The notes under the pieces: model-generated
The model's database searches: none
What the model was told of the DNA's origin: nothing
What the model saw: only the letters and a program-made list of their open reading frames with translations
Assembly: GCF_002949795.1 (NCBI RefSeq)
Contig: NZ_CP026692.1
Coordinates: forward strand, 124,001-188,000
From: Nostoc sp. 'Lobaria pulmonaria (5183) cyanobiont'
Lineage (GTDB): Bacteria; Cyanobacteriota; Cyanobacteriia; Cyanobacteriales; Nostocaceae
Direction: 5' to 3'
Length of the DNA: 64,000 nucleotides
Position numbers and translations under genes: made by a program
Shown: piece after piece, positions 27,090 through 35,833 of the stretch
Numbering within the stretch: position 1 is the first letter of the stretch
Layout of the letters: every line of letters begins with the position of its first letter

Positions 27090-28394
27090 ATGCACGAATC
27101 AGTTCCTTCTACCCTAGCTCCCGAAAATTGGCCTTTCAGCTTGGAATTCTTGCCACAACCAGCTTACATGGTAGGTGGCGCTGTCCGAGATGCGATCCTT
27201 GGCAGAACTCGCGAATATCTGGATCTAGATTTTGTTATACCATCTAAGGCGGTAAAGGTAGCAAGAGCGATCGCTCATCATTATAAAGCTGGTTTTGTGT
27301 TACTTGATGCACAACGACAAATTGCGCGTGTGGTTTTTCCCCATGCTACGGCTGACTTTGCCCAACAGGAAGGAGATAGTTTAGAAGTTGATTTGCACAG
27401 ACGAGACTTTACAGTAAATGCGATCGCCTATAATCCCCATACGCAAGAAATTATCGATCCTCTGCAAGGTTATATAGACTTACAACAGGGCATTTTGCGA
27501 ATGGTATCATCCGCGAACCTAGAAGATGACCCTTTGCGGTTAATGCGAGGTTATCGCCAAGCCGCCCAACTAGGTTTTACTATTGAGCCAGCTACCCAAG
27601 CCGCAATTCGTTCTTTGGCATCACATCTTGGCAAAGTTGCAGCCGAAAGAGTTAGGGTAGAAATTGGCTATCTACTGGCAAATTTTCAGGGTACTCCTTG
27701 GATAACAATGGCTTGGGAAGATGGTTTACTTGCCCCTTTCTTCAAAAATGCTACCCGTGAAAGCTTACTCAAACTAGCAGCAGTTGACACAGCCGCCGCC
27801 TTACTCACAGAAAAGTGGCAACAACTAGGGGTACAACTCCAAGAATATGTCCGCGATAGTATTAAAACTACTTGGCTAGGTGTTGCCAAACTTGCTTGTC
27901 TTGTCAACCCAGATCCAGAATTAGCAGAAATAGAGCTACAGGAACTAACTTATAGTCGTGCCGAAATCCGAGGTGTAACTACTGCTCTGAAACTGTTACC
28001 GCAGTTTCAAGTAGTTGATATGTCGTTGCGAGAACAATACTTTTTGTTTCATGACGCAGATATTGTGTTCCCCGCTACGGCAGTGCTAGCTGTAGCAATT
28101 AATAATCTGGTAGAGGCAATATCTGGTGACAAGCCACTACACACACTAGTGGAAAATAAAGCAATGAGCTACCAAGTCTTAGCACCTTTGATTAACCGCT
28201 ACCTCAACCCTGATGATGCGATCGCTCATCCCACTCCACTAGTAAGCGGGAAGGAGTTGATTACAACATTAAATATTCCAGCTTCGCCAATTATTGGCCA
28301 ACTGCTGACTGAAATTGGCATAGCACAAGCTGAGGGGAAAGTTTCTACACCAACAGAGGCGATCGCTTATGCACGTCAGTTAATTGATGGTTAA
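27090..28394 (+). CDS. CCA-adding/poly(A) polymerase family tRNA nucleotidyltransferase
   Basis: A 434-residue class II nucleotidyltransferase that adds all or part of the CCA tail to tRNA. Residues 25-50 carry PAYMVGGAVRDAILG and the metal-binding DLDFVIPS (Asp45 and Asp47). RRDFTVNAIAYNP and DPLRLMRGYRQAAQLGFTIEPAT are the other family motifs, followed by VAAERVRVEIGYLL. I chose ATG 27090 (MHESVPSTLAPENW) over the TTG at 27075. Cyanobacteria can split the activity into CC-adding and A-adding enzymes; which of these this is cannot be decided by eye. It is a single gene. Confidence 0.9.
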   Translation: MHESVPSTLAPENWPFSLEFLPQPAYMVGGAVRDAILGRTREYLDLDFVIPSKAVKVARAIAHHYKAGFVLLDAQRQIARVVFPHATADFAQQEGDSLEVDLHRRDFTVNAIAYNPHTQEIIDPLQGYIDLQQGILRMVSSANLEDDPLRLMRGYRQAAQLGFTIEPATQAAIRSLASHLGKVAAERVRVEIGYLLANFQGTPWITMAWEDGLLAPFFKNATRESLLKLAAVDTAAALLTEKWQQLGVQLQEYVRDSIKTTWLGVAKLACLVNPDPELAEIELQELTYSRAEIRGVTTALKLLPQFQVVDMSLREQYFLFHDADIVFPATAVLAVAINNLVEAISGDKPLHTLVENKAMSYQVLAPLINRYLNPDDAIAHPTPLVSGKELITTLNIPASPIIGQLLTEIGIAQAEGKVSTPTEAIAYARQLIDG

Positions 28395-28780
28395 ATATAC
28401 TTAATTAATTTATGGTAATGTAACAAAGTCCATGCCTACGCAATTTGGGCACTCCTGCTTAAGGCTGGTGAATCTGCAATTTCAAATCCTTTAAGTATCC
28501 CCTACTTACCATAAAATACGGATTTTTATAGTCAATCCTGGCAATTGCATACATCACTTATGCTAATATTTGCTTGATGTTATGACTGCTTTGCTATGTT
28601 ATTTCCTAAAATTTAGCGCCGATGGATAACCGAATGAACTATACACTAACCTATTCATTTTTATGCCTGAGTTGGTCGTTCGTACATTGAATTAAACACA
28701 TACTATAAATAAAGACTTTCAGGTTTTCCTGATCGATAGAGTTTTTATGCCCAGCTTTTCTTAGACAGGACTAAGTGCTT
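28395..28780. other. Gap before response regulator, no features seen
   Basis: AT-rich leader DNA. A possible ribosome binding site, agga at 28767-28770, serves the next gene. I see no RNA gene, hairpin or gene fragment. Confidence 0.5.
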
Positions 28781-29161
28781 ATGAATAGACAGCCTTTAAT
28801 TTTGGTTGTAGAACAGAGTTTACATGATTTAGAGCTACTTAATTCTCATCTAGGAATATTAAATTTTTTATGTATTTGCACCAAACAAGGGGTGAGGGCT
28901 GTGATGTTGGCACAAACTCATCAACCAGATTTAATCCTGCTAGATATGAAGCTATCTAATTTGAGTGCGAACCAAGTCATTGACGATCTCAAACATGACT
29001 CAAAAACTGCTACCATTCCCATCATTGCAGTCACACCTCTAACAACTATACAAGATGATCGCTCCACAATGCTCACAGCAGATGATTGCATTACTAAACC
29101 TTATGATTTTAATCAATTAGAAGTAGTAATTAGTCGCTACATCACTCCGCTAAATTCCTAA
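28781..29161 (+). CDS. Single-domain response regulator
   Basis: A 126-residue stand-alone receiver domain starting at ATG 28781 (MNRQPLILVVEQSLHDLELL). The expected acidic pair after the first strand is replaced by E-Q (VVEQS rather than VVDD), which weakens Mg2+ binding. The phospho-acceptor Asp is in LILLDMKLSNLSA (about residue 52), the conserved Thr/Ser in IIAVTPLTT and the Lys in ITKPYD. It resembles DivK-like or CheY-like regulators with no output domain. The 3' end overlaps the convergent DUF2294 gene by 20 bp. No kinase is nearby. Confidence 0.85.
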   Translation: MNRQPLILVVEQSLHDLELLNSHLGILNFLCICTKQGVRAVMLAQTHQPDLILLDMKLSNLSANQVIDDLKHDSKTATIPIIAVTPLTTIQDDRSTMLTADDCITKPYDFNQLEVVISRYITPLNS

Positions 29162-29546
29162 CATTTATCTTGGGAATAGATTCGGGATTACGAACTTCAG
29201 ATAATTCCTTGAGAATTACAACAATCCCAGAACGACCTGTTGTTAGATTTGTGTTTGTCATCAGGTAGAGGACAGGTTGACCAATAATTTCCTGAATCAA
29301 ATTTTTTAAATCTGGTTTAATTATTTTCTCTAAATATAATCGTACTTGTTCAGCTAAAGTATCATAACCTCCTTTCAGTAAAGTTTGTTCAGCTTGGGTA
29401 ACAGAGTTTTCTATAGAAATTACGATTTCAGTATCAAAAAAATGACAAATGATTTGGCTAGGAGACTTTCCTAGTTTATCATTATATAAATTTGTAATCC
29501 GCTGTGATATTTCTGTTTCTAATTGTCCTATAGTCTGTTGTATCAT
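29142..29546 (-). CDS. DUF2294 domain protein
   Basis: A 134-residue protein with the DUF2294 pattern: LETEISQRITNLYNDKLGKSPSQIICHFFDTEIVISIENSVTQAEQTLL, then LEKIIKPDLKNLIQEIIGQPVLYLMTNTNLTTGRSGIVVILK. The family is of unknown function and occurs as one or two domains in cyanobacteria and Gram-positive bacteria; this is a single-domain form. It is convergent with the receiver gene and shares its last 20 bp, so expression of the two may interfere. Confidence 0.8.
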   Translation of the reverse strand: MIQQTIGQLETEISQRITNLYNDKLGKSPSQIICHFFDTEIVISIENSVTQAEQTLLKGGYDTLAEQVRLYLEKIIKPDLKNLIQEIIGQPVLYLMTNTNLTTGRSGIVVILKELSEVRNPESIPKINVRNLAE

Positions 29547-30058
29547 TAGTGCTACTATGTAATACTTGTCGTTATAATCGGGGAATTGGAATATTCAACA
29601 TTATAGTAGATGATTATGGAATAGCTGAGAGAATTAATTACTATTTTATATAAAGTTCCTGTATCAATGTGATGTATTTAGTATGTATTTATTTAAGAAT
29701 ATTTGCAAATTTGATGAAGTAAAATTTGTTAACTCACAATTTGTACAGTGTTAGGTTAATAACTGGATTTTATCGTCATTTGCTCATGGCTAATCAGCTT
29801 ATTCTGTGCTACATCAGCTTAGACGTAGCCCACCGTACCTGTATCTCACAATCCAATACTTAATTAGTCATGTTTATCCAAATAGTCATCAATGACAAAT
29901 GCATATAGTACCACATCAAAATGTAATGTAAATTACAAAATTTTCTATACCTTCCGGTGCAGCTAGTAAGCAGATAAATTTAGGTTCTAATAAAGACTAT
30001 GTTAGCCACTAAGACAATTTGTGAAAAACCAATACAACATATTCGACATTAATTCTTA
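29547..30058. other. AT-rich gap, no gene recognised
   Basis: Between the DUF2294 gene and a cyclohydrolase relic. A REP-like catcagcttagacgtagccc occurs near 29812. No coding frame with protein-like composition was found. Confidence 0.5.
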
Positions 30059-30290
30059 GAAGCCCATATCCTCCACTCTGGTGACACATTCTTTACGAGC
30101 AAAGCAACTGTGATTCTACAATGTCAAAGCGCTTAGTAATTCCTGGTAAATACCGAACTGGCTCAACTGCGGCTTTGGTAATAACCAAATTACCGCCTGG
30201 CTTCATAATCTTGCCATCTACCTGCAAACAACCTTTATCTGTTGCATCTTGCAGTTCTGGCATATTGATGTCGCCAAAGGGATCTGTTAG
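30059..30290 (-). pseudogene. Fragment of a GTP cyclohydrolase II-like gene
   Basis: Minus strand from 30290: LTDPFGDINMPELQDATDKG, then CLQVDGKIMKPGGNLVITKAAVEPVRYLPGITKRFDIVESQLL. After a small frameshift it reads RKECVTRVEDMGF (to 30059). The conserved, ungapped text shows a real gene end or middle. I associate it with the GTP cyclohydrolase II/URC1-like family of cyanobacteria, but this name is uncertain. Both flanks are non-coding, so only about 75 codons survive. Confidence 0.5.
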
Positions 30291-30489
30291 CTACCTCTAA
30301 TCAGTTTTTATTTTTATGGCTTTAAATATCTAGTGTGGTATTAGTCGTATTGTTGAACCCAATAAATTACACAAGAATTTCATAATTAGCGATTAATCAT
30401 GGCTAATTTAAAGATGACTTTAAAAATGATTTAATCGATATATTTTGTGAGAAAGTTAATACAAAGGTATATTCACTGATCTCAAATTC

Positions 30490-30972
30490 ATGGATTCTTT
30501 ATTTATCAATTCCTTACTTGAAGAGTTGAAAAACCCGGATCCCACAGTGCGCGACAACGCAACCAGAAAAATCTGGCGGATCTGGTTTCAGCAAAAGGGA
30601 ATCTATGGGCTGGAAATAATCGACCGCAGTCAAAAGTTACTGGATGCAGGTGAAATTGCTGAAGCTGAAACAGCGCTGACGGCATTAATTAAAGACCAGC
30701 CAGATTTTGCCGAAGCTTGGAATCGTCGAGCTTTCCTCTATTACAGTATTGGCGATTATCAAAAATCTCTGGCAGATTGTCAGATGGTTGTGCAGATAAA
30801 TCCAATACATTTTGGAGCGCTTCATGGTATGGGCTTATGTTATGCAGCAATAGGAGAGTATGGTCAAGCTATCCGAGCTTTTCAACGTGCTTTAGAAATT
30901 CAGCCCTATTCGCTAGTGAATCAAAAGTTGATTCTAGAATGTACATTTAGATTTAGCTACAACGGCAGATAG
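30490..30972 (+). CDS. Tetratricopeptide repeat protein
   Basis: A 160-residue protein with an N-terminal helical cap (LLEELKNPDPTVRDNATRKIWRIWF) and two to three TPR units: LLDAGEIAEAETALTALIKDQPDFAEAWNRRAFLYYSIGDYQKSLADCQMVVQINPIHFGALHGMGLCYAAIGEYGQAIRAFQRALEIQPYS. The W-x-x-R/LG-x-x-Y-x-x-A-x-x-F/P consensus is clear. TPRs mediate protein contacts; no partner is evident. The N-terminal VRDNATRKIW part resembles a short HEAT-like repeat. No signal peptide, so it is probably cytoplasmic. Confidence 0.85.
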   Translation: MDSLFINSLLEELKNPDPTVRDNATRKIWRIWFQQKGIYGLEIIDRSQKLLDAGEIAEAETALTALIKDQPDFAEAWNRRAFLYYSIGDYQKSLADCQMVVQINPIHFGALHGMGLCYAAIGEYGQAIRAFQRALEIQPYSLVNQKLILECTFRFSYNGR

Positions 30973-31200
30973 GAGAGAGTATCATACTGTTTTATGAATC
31001 CGTTATCATCCTCATCAACAACAATTCATCGCCTTAGTTACCATAGTTTTATTCAATAAGCTTCTATCTGAATTAAGAGCAGCGTCATTGCTGCTTGTAC
31101 TAACAGCAACCAACCGTCAACTAGCAATTCTCGGTTGAATTAAAGCTAACTTTAGTACAAACTAGATAGCACAAGCAGAATGCAGTGGATTTTACTAAGC

Positions 31201-31232
31201 GATGTCTACGACGGGCTGCGCCTACGCCACTG
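31201..31232 (+). repeat. REP-like repeat gcgatgtctacgacgggctg
   Basis: A short GC-rich repeat (with cgcctacgcca following) with the same gggctgcgcctacgc core as 1504-1534. It abuts the 5' edge of the decayed binding-protein gene. Confidence 0.55.
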
Positions 31233-31244
31233 GTATTTACAAAG

Positions 31245-31545
31245 ACTACAGGTTTAGATGTAACTATCAAGGCGGAGTGGTCTCTAGCTTCTCAGTGGTA
31301 CTCAATTGTTGATGGGGGTACGGTAGATTTATTTATGATTTATGGCATCGATGCCGTGAATACCATAGCTACAGTTACAGCAATTTTCAAGAAAGAACCT
31401 TGTGTCTGATTGCACATCCCAACTCAGCAATTAAAATTCTTACCGATCTTAAAGGCAAACCAATTTATGTCTCTGTTTCTGCTAAGATTATCTATTAACC
31501 TTTACTCAAAGCAAAGTATGGTTTTAGGAAGATCAAAAAGTAATT
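31245..31545 (+). pseudogene. NMT1/THI5-like ABC substrate-binding protein relic
   Basis: Frame 1 reads TGLDVTIKAEWSLASQWYSIVDGGTVDLFMIYGIDAVNTIATVTAIFKKEP. A frameshift near 31400 leads to CLIAHPNSAIKILTDLKGKPIYVSVSAKIIY and a stop, and then fragments matching a LLKAKYGF segment. This is the N-terminal lobe of an NMT1-type periplasmic binding protein (nitrate, taurine or thiamine-precursor transport), with mutations and no C-terminal lobe. There are no intact partner genes. Confidence 0.7.
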
Positions 31546-31626
31546 TGTGAATAAAGGGATAGGGTATTAACCTTTTAGTTGTTAATAACTGAACTTGAAC
31601 CCCGTAGAAATAGCGTTTTTTTGAAG

Positions 31627-32013
31627 CTATATAACCCGGAGGCGGAGCGTTTTTGGCTTTGCTCTGTAATCCTCTAATTTGACCATTTTCACATTGAAGA
31701 TGCGAATATTATCGCAGATTGGTACAGGGAATGAGTCTAAAAGATATTCCGTACAATCACTACTTTCTTTTAATATCATCCCTATTTGATGGAATAAATC
31801 ATTCATCAGCATCGAGATTCCATGTAATCGTCGGTTAAAACGTGATTTTTCTAACATTGTAGAAATCAGATTGTGGTCTTTCATCTAGTTACAAGTTGCG
31901 CTCTGATTACCACTAAAAAATATTGCTGCAACCAGTGCCGTTGTGATAATTTCCGCATCACTCATCTCTGTGCGACATCTTCATGATGCCCAATCGCTTT
32001 TAACAAGTCATTA
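31627..32013 (-). pseudogene. IS982-family transposase relic
   Basis: Minus strand: NDLLKAIGHHEDV, a frameshift, then EMSDAEIITTALVAAIFFSGN, another break, then KSRFNRRLHGISMLMNDLFHQIGMILKESS and EYLLDSFPVPICDNIRIFNVK. KSRFNRRLH and DSFPVPVCDN are hallmark segments of IS982 transposases, the Asp being the first DDE residue. The second half of the gene and both element ends are not recognisable. Confidence 0.8.
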
Positions 32014-32312
32014 GTGATACGCATAGATAGCAATTATTTCGTTTAACATCTTCCCCTCCGTTTTTGTTCCTGGAGGGGATTTTATTATACATACTGACTC
32101 CATACACTACCCTGAAGCGCTAGCGATCGCATAACTAGCAGCTTGGGTTAATAGCCATAACTTTCTAGGCTTCGGTGCAAAATATGCTAAAGCGATCAGC
32201 AAGTAATCTTTCTCCAGCATTTGCTTCACTAACAACCACTTTTAACAAAAGCCCCAGACTATCAACCAAAGTTTGCCGCTTTTAGGTTTACTTTATAAAT
32301 AGCCTCTAAAAC
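32014..32312. other. Gap upstream of IS982 relic, no gene
   Basis: Contains cttcccctccgtttttgttcctggaggggat (32050-32080), a cctccg/ggagg hairpin with T-rich loop, plus gcgatcgc. Nothing else was recognised. Confidence 0.45.
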
Positions 32313-32342
32313 ACAAAAACCCCCGACTAAATTAGCCGAGGT
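32313..32342 (-). terminator. Terminator of psb34
   Basis: On the minus strand cctcggctaa-t-ttagtcgggg pairs over 10 bp with wobbles, followed by gtttttg. It lies about 55 bp past the psb34 stop. Confidence 0.75.
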
Positions 32343-32397
32343 AAAGTCGAGAAGTGAGATTAACGATGAGATACAGCGATACCGAAATCAAAAAATC

Positions 32398-32568
32398 TTA
32401 GCTAACGCTAAAACCAACCAAAACTAAAGCGGTGACGATTAAAGTTGTAAAAAGACCCTGTAAAACGTATTTACGTTGTTCCCAAATTGCTGGGTACTCA
32501 GCGTAGTACATCTTGGGTTCTGCTGCGTAGTTGTTGAAAATGCCGTCTTCGTTAGTGGTAGTGTACAT
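32398..32568 (-). CDS. psb34: Photosystem II assembly protein Psb34
   Basis: A 56-residue protein starting at ATG 32568: MYTTTNEDGIFNNYAAEPKM, then YYAEYPAIWEQRKYVLQGLF and a single C-terminal membrane helix TLIVTALVLVGFSVS. It matches the Ssl1498/Psb34 family, a single-helix protein that binds photosystem II assembly intermediates and is related to the light-harvesting-like proteins. A longer frame extends upstream to 32715, but that part (MPRTASPESAIADKS) is not conserved, and an agaagaga ribosome binding site precedes 32568. A terminator follows. The abundant product would suit its monocistronic, well-terminated layout. Confidence 0.88.
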   Translation of the reverse strand: MYTTTNEDGIFNNYAAEPKMYYAEYPAIWEQRKYVLQGLFTTLIVTALVLVGFSVS

Positions 32569-32754
32569 AGTTTTTTCTCTTCTTTGTTTACTTATATAAC
32601 GAAATATAACAATCATGTTACAAATCGTCAATATGACTTGACAAAGAAAGACTGATAGTAGATTTAAAAGTGACTTATCAGCGATCGCAGATTCTGGCGA
32701 AGCGGTTCTAGGCAATGAAAGCAGCTTGTATATAGCCCTCTTTTACCACTCTAG

Positions 32755-32859
32755 ACAGAGGAAAAGTTCACGGTAATTGCTTATTTTGAACGAAAAAATC
32801 AAGAAGCGTTATGGCTGACTCGCTATCTCGATCTACCAGGACGCCCACAGAGTAATTAA
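32755..32859 (+). pseudogene. Possible C-terminal gene fragment (about 34 codons)
   Basis: After a TAG at 32752, a frame reads TEEKFTVIAYFERKNQEALW, then LTRYLDLPGRPQSN and a stop. It has protein-like composition but no start codon and no family that I recognise. It may be a remnant or chance. Confidence 0.25.
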
Positions 32860-32900
32860 CACACCCTACTAATATTAGAGAATTTATTTTTTAAGATCCC

Positions 32901-34538
32901 CTAAATATCTAATCCAACTACCATTAAATCAGGCGGATATTCAACATTAAACTGATAATATATCTCTCGTCGCTCTTGGGCTGGAAGAGTTAACAGCCAT
33001 TCTAAAATTCCCATTTCAGCGAGTTGAATTTGTGGGTTGCTGCGATTGAGACGTACTTTAATTTGCTCGTTGCGGCTAACTGGCAATTGTTCAGTTAATT
33101 TTAGATTTACTTCTTTATCAAGTAAGTTAGTAACAATCAACCGATAACTATAAGTAATCCGGCGCTGGTTGCTAATTAATCTTTTATCTACCAGGCGCTC
33201 AACTAAGTCGCGCTCAATTTTTAAACCTTCGTCAATTCCTAAGTTCAGTTTAAACTCTTGCCCTGGTGCAATATTTTCTAACCGAGTAGTGCCGACAAAA
33301 ACGTTATCGCCGAAAATATTTGCTTTACCTGCTAACAAAGTCGCACCGTTGGGACTATTTTTCACATTAGCTTCTAAATAAGCAAAACTTACCAAGCGCG
33401 GCATTGCCCCATAATCGAAGCTACAAGGATAATCATCGTTGAAAATCGTAGTTTTATGGGGTGCGCCATCACTGGGAATATTACCACCGCCATTCAATTT
33501 AAAGGTAACTACACTCCCTTCTTTGGATACTTCTGCTGCAACGGTTTCTGCTGGGATAAGACTATCCTCTGTAACTTCGTCTTCTCCTTGCCAATCCGTT
33601 CTGGCAGCAGAAGCAGGCTGATCTAGTATGCTAGGCAGCAGTGGTGGCTGGGCAGCAAATCGAGCTCGTCGTTGTCGCGCTATTCGTGGACGTGGGGTAT
33701 CAATATACCAAGGTTCAAGTTTGGGTGGGAGTGTACCTAATCCTGGTTTAGCGGTAGAAAGGGTGAGATTTGCACCAATCCAATCTTCGCCAGTGCTTTG
33801 AGTGATTTCTGCAAGGTAACTCAGATGCACAATATCGCTGGTAGTGCTAAAGCGTAAGTCATAAAGGGGAGTCCAACTAGCGCGATTCACTAAGTATGAT
33901 ACCTCTAATTCAAATTCACCTTCACCCGCTACTTCAACGGCTACAACTAAGCTAAAACTTTCTTTGGGATGGGGTGTTTGAATTATTTGCAATGAAATGT
34001 GGAGTGCTTGCAGTTGTTTATCTAATTCCTGCTGTTGAGTTTTGCACTCTCCAGATGCGATCGCATACTCACTATACTGGCTTCCAAGAAAGTTGAGGAA
34101 ATCCAAAGTTTCGCTGAGGCTAAGATTTTTCCGAGACAAACTCTGTGCAAAGGGTTCTTCTGTTTTTTCACGTAAGCCGGCGATAAAACTAGATTGCAAT
34201 GCTAAAGCATCCACCTGAGCTTGTAGGTGGCGTTTTTCTGCTTCTAATTGCTGAATTTGCCTTGTCAAATGTGCTACTCGCTCCGCTAGCGGTTCAGTAG
34301 TATAGATGCGATCGCTACTAACTCCCACCAAGCGCACCCCTACCGTACCTGTACCGCTAACCCGAACAGACTCAGTTTCTAGAGTCATTGGCACTGGGGT
34401 AATTACTAATTCCTGTTCAATTCCTGTTAAATCAACTACACCCCGCCGTGTAACTAATGCTCTGTCAGAATACACGGTAACAGCTACAATCTCGCTTTGT
34501 ACTGTTTTGCGCCAAGACGGTATTTCCGGGTTAACCAC
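32901..34538 (-). CDS. Mucoidy inhibitor MuiA-like protein (DUF4139)
   Basis: A 545-residue protein with the DUF4140 N-terminal domain (VAVTVYSDRALVTRRGVVDLTGIEQELVITPVP), a coiled coil at about residues 85-125 (LTRQIQQLEAEKRHLQAQVDAL) and the DUF4139 beta-rich domain (EVSYLVNRASWTPLYDLRFS ... LSTAKPGLGTLPPKLEPW). The family is named for a plasmid-borne MuiA that suppresses mucoidy; its biochemical role is unknown. No signal peptide. The C-terminus TLPAQERREIYYQFNVEYPPDLMVVGLDI is typical. It precedes the carboxysome regulator but is separated by a repeat. Confidence 0.85.
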   Translation of the reverse strand: MVNPEIPSWRKTVQSEIVAVTVYSDRALVTRRGVVDLTGIEQELVITPVPMTLETESVRVSGTGTVGVRLVGVSSDRIYTTEPLAERVAHLTRQIQQLEAEKRHLQAQVDALALQSSFIAGLREKTEEPFAQSLSRKNLSLSETLDFLNFLGSQYSEYAIASGECKTQQQELDKQLQALHISLQIIQTPHPKESFSLVVAVEVAGEGEFELEVSYLVNRASWTPLYDLRFSTTSDIVHLSYLAEITQSTGEDWIGANLTLSTAKPGLGTLPPKLEPWYIDTPRPRIARQRRARFAAQPPLLPSILDQPASAARTDWQGEDEVTEDSLIPAETVAAEVSKEGSVVTFKLNGGGNIPSDGAPHKTTIFNDDYPCSFDYGAMPRLVSFAYLEANVKNSPNGATLLAGKANIFGDNVFVGTTRLENIAPGQEFKLNLGIDEGLKIERDLVERLVDKRLISNQRRITYSYRLIVTNLLDKEVNLKLTEQLPVSRNEQIKVRLNRSNPQIQLAEMGILEWLLTLPAQERREIYYQFNVEYPPDLMVVGLDI

Positions 34539-34616
34539 TGCTAGTTTTCCCCCATTTTTAATGATTCTGCTGGTTAATTGTCAATGTTTATCGGTCTAAC
34601 AGTCAACCCCTTTAGG

Positions 34617-34645
34617 GAATTCGTAATTCGTAATTAGGAATTATT
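34617..34645. repeat. gaattcgtaattcgtaatta short repeat
   Basis: Iterated attcgtaatt words between muiA-like and cmpR genes, related to the repeat at 13563-13592. Confidence 0.6.
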
Positions 34646-34660
34646 TTAACCGTGAGTTGG

Positions 34661-35587
34661 TTAAAACGTACTATAAGCAGTATCAGCTTTTTGCTCGACA
34701 AAATTCTTTGCCGCAGCTAGTAGATACTCATAATAGGCACGAGCGACGATAGATAGCTGCTTGCCAGATGGGTAAACCATGTACCAATACCGCTGAATCG
34801 GGAAGTGTTGCACATCTAAAATGCTGAACTCTGAAGCGTCTGATAGTAAGGTATGACGGGATAAAACAGAAATTCCTAAACCACCTGCGATCGCTTGTTT
34901 AATTGCTTCATTACTTCCCAATTCTAGCTTGACTTTTACCGTCACCGCTTCTTCTTCAAATAGCTTTTGGACGGCGCGACGAGTTCCTGAACCTGGTTCC
35001 CGCATAATAAAAGGTTGGTTAGACAGGCGTTGTATAGGAATATTTTTTTCTTTGGATAAAGGATGATTAGTTGGTGCAAAGACTATCAAAGGATTTTCTA
35101 AAAATGGTTCACAAGTCACATCTATATTGTCTGGAATTTGACTCATAATATATAAGTCATCCAGATTCTGACTCATCCGTTCCAAAATTTGTTCGTGATT
35201 TGTAACTTGCAGCGAGATATCAATCCCTGGATAAAGTTCGCAAAATGGTCCTAACAAACGTGGGATAAAATATTTTGCTGTTGTAATCACTGCCAAACGT
35301 AATTGTCCTTGTTTTAGCCCTTTTAAATCTGCTACCTTCATTTCATACTGGGCTATATTGTGAAAAATCTGCCGACAAGTAGCAAATAATTCCCGTCCTG
35401 CCTCCGTCAGATACAATCGCTTCCCCACTTGCTCAAATAATGGCAAACCTACCGATTTTGTGAGTTGCTTGATCTGCATAGAAACAGTAGGTTGGGTGAG
35501 AAACAATTCCTCAGCAGCACGAGTAAAGCTACTGTGCCGTGCCGCCGCCTCGAACACCTTTAACTGGTGCAGCGTCGCTTGGTTCAA
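34661..35587 (-). CDS. cmpR: LysR-type regulator of inorganic carbon genes (CmpR/CbbR-like)
   Basis: A 308-residue LysR regulator. The winged helix is at residues 3-62 (LHQLKVFEAAARHSSFTRAAEELFLTQPTVSMQIKQL), followed by the effector domain (LRLAVITTAKYFIPRLLGPFCELYPGIDISLQV; REPGSGTRRAVQKLF; LELGSNEAIKQAIAGGLGISVLS). Sequence type and its position just downstream of the ccm operon match CmpR of Anabaena and Nostoc, which activates low-CO2 genes in response to ribulose-1,5-bisphosphate or 2-phosphoglycolate in relatives. NdhR/CcmR and RbcR are close paralogs, so the name rests partly on context. A 246-bp gap separates it from ccmO, so it probably has its own promoter. Confidence 0.8.
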   Translation of the reverse strand: MNQATLHQLKVFEAAARHSSFTRAAEELFLTQPTVSMQIKQLTKSVGLPLFEQVGKRLYLTEAGRELFATCRQIFHNIAQYEMKVADLKGLKQGQLRLAVITTAKYFIPRLLGPFCELYPGIDISLQVTNHEQILERMSQNLDDLYIMSQIPDNIDVTCEPFLENPLIVFAPTNHPLSKEKNIPIQRLSNQPFIMREPGSGTRRAVQKLFEEEAVTVKVKLELGSNEAIKQAIAGGLGISVLSRHTLLSDASEFSILDVQHFPIQRYWYMVYPSGKQLSIVARAYYEYLLAAAKNFVEQKADTAYSTF

Positions 35588-35833
35588 GGGTGATTCTCCT
35601 ATATATAGCGATTAATAGATATAAAACTAGTATTGCTGAATACTGGCAAATGATATAGTGATGCTCACAGAAAGTTACGAGGTTTATCATAGATAAAACT
35701 CTATACTTTCTATTGGAATAAAGGTATTTTATTTATGGATTGAAAAAGCTATTATTCAGAATAGCTTAAGCGTAAGATGCCTTCCATCTAAACGATGAAT
35801 GTTGAATAATGATTTCTCAAAATTCATCTATCA

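Noticed and set aside
32569-32715. N-terminal extension of Psb34
   Set aside because: The family begins at MYTTTNE; the extra 49 residues include a hydrophobic stretch with no conservation and no ribosome binding site.
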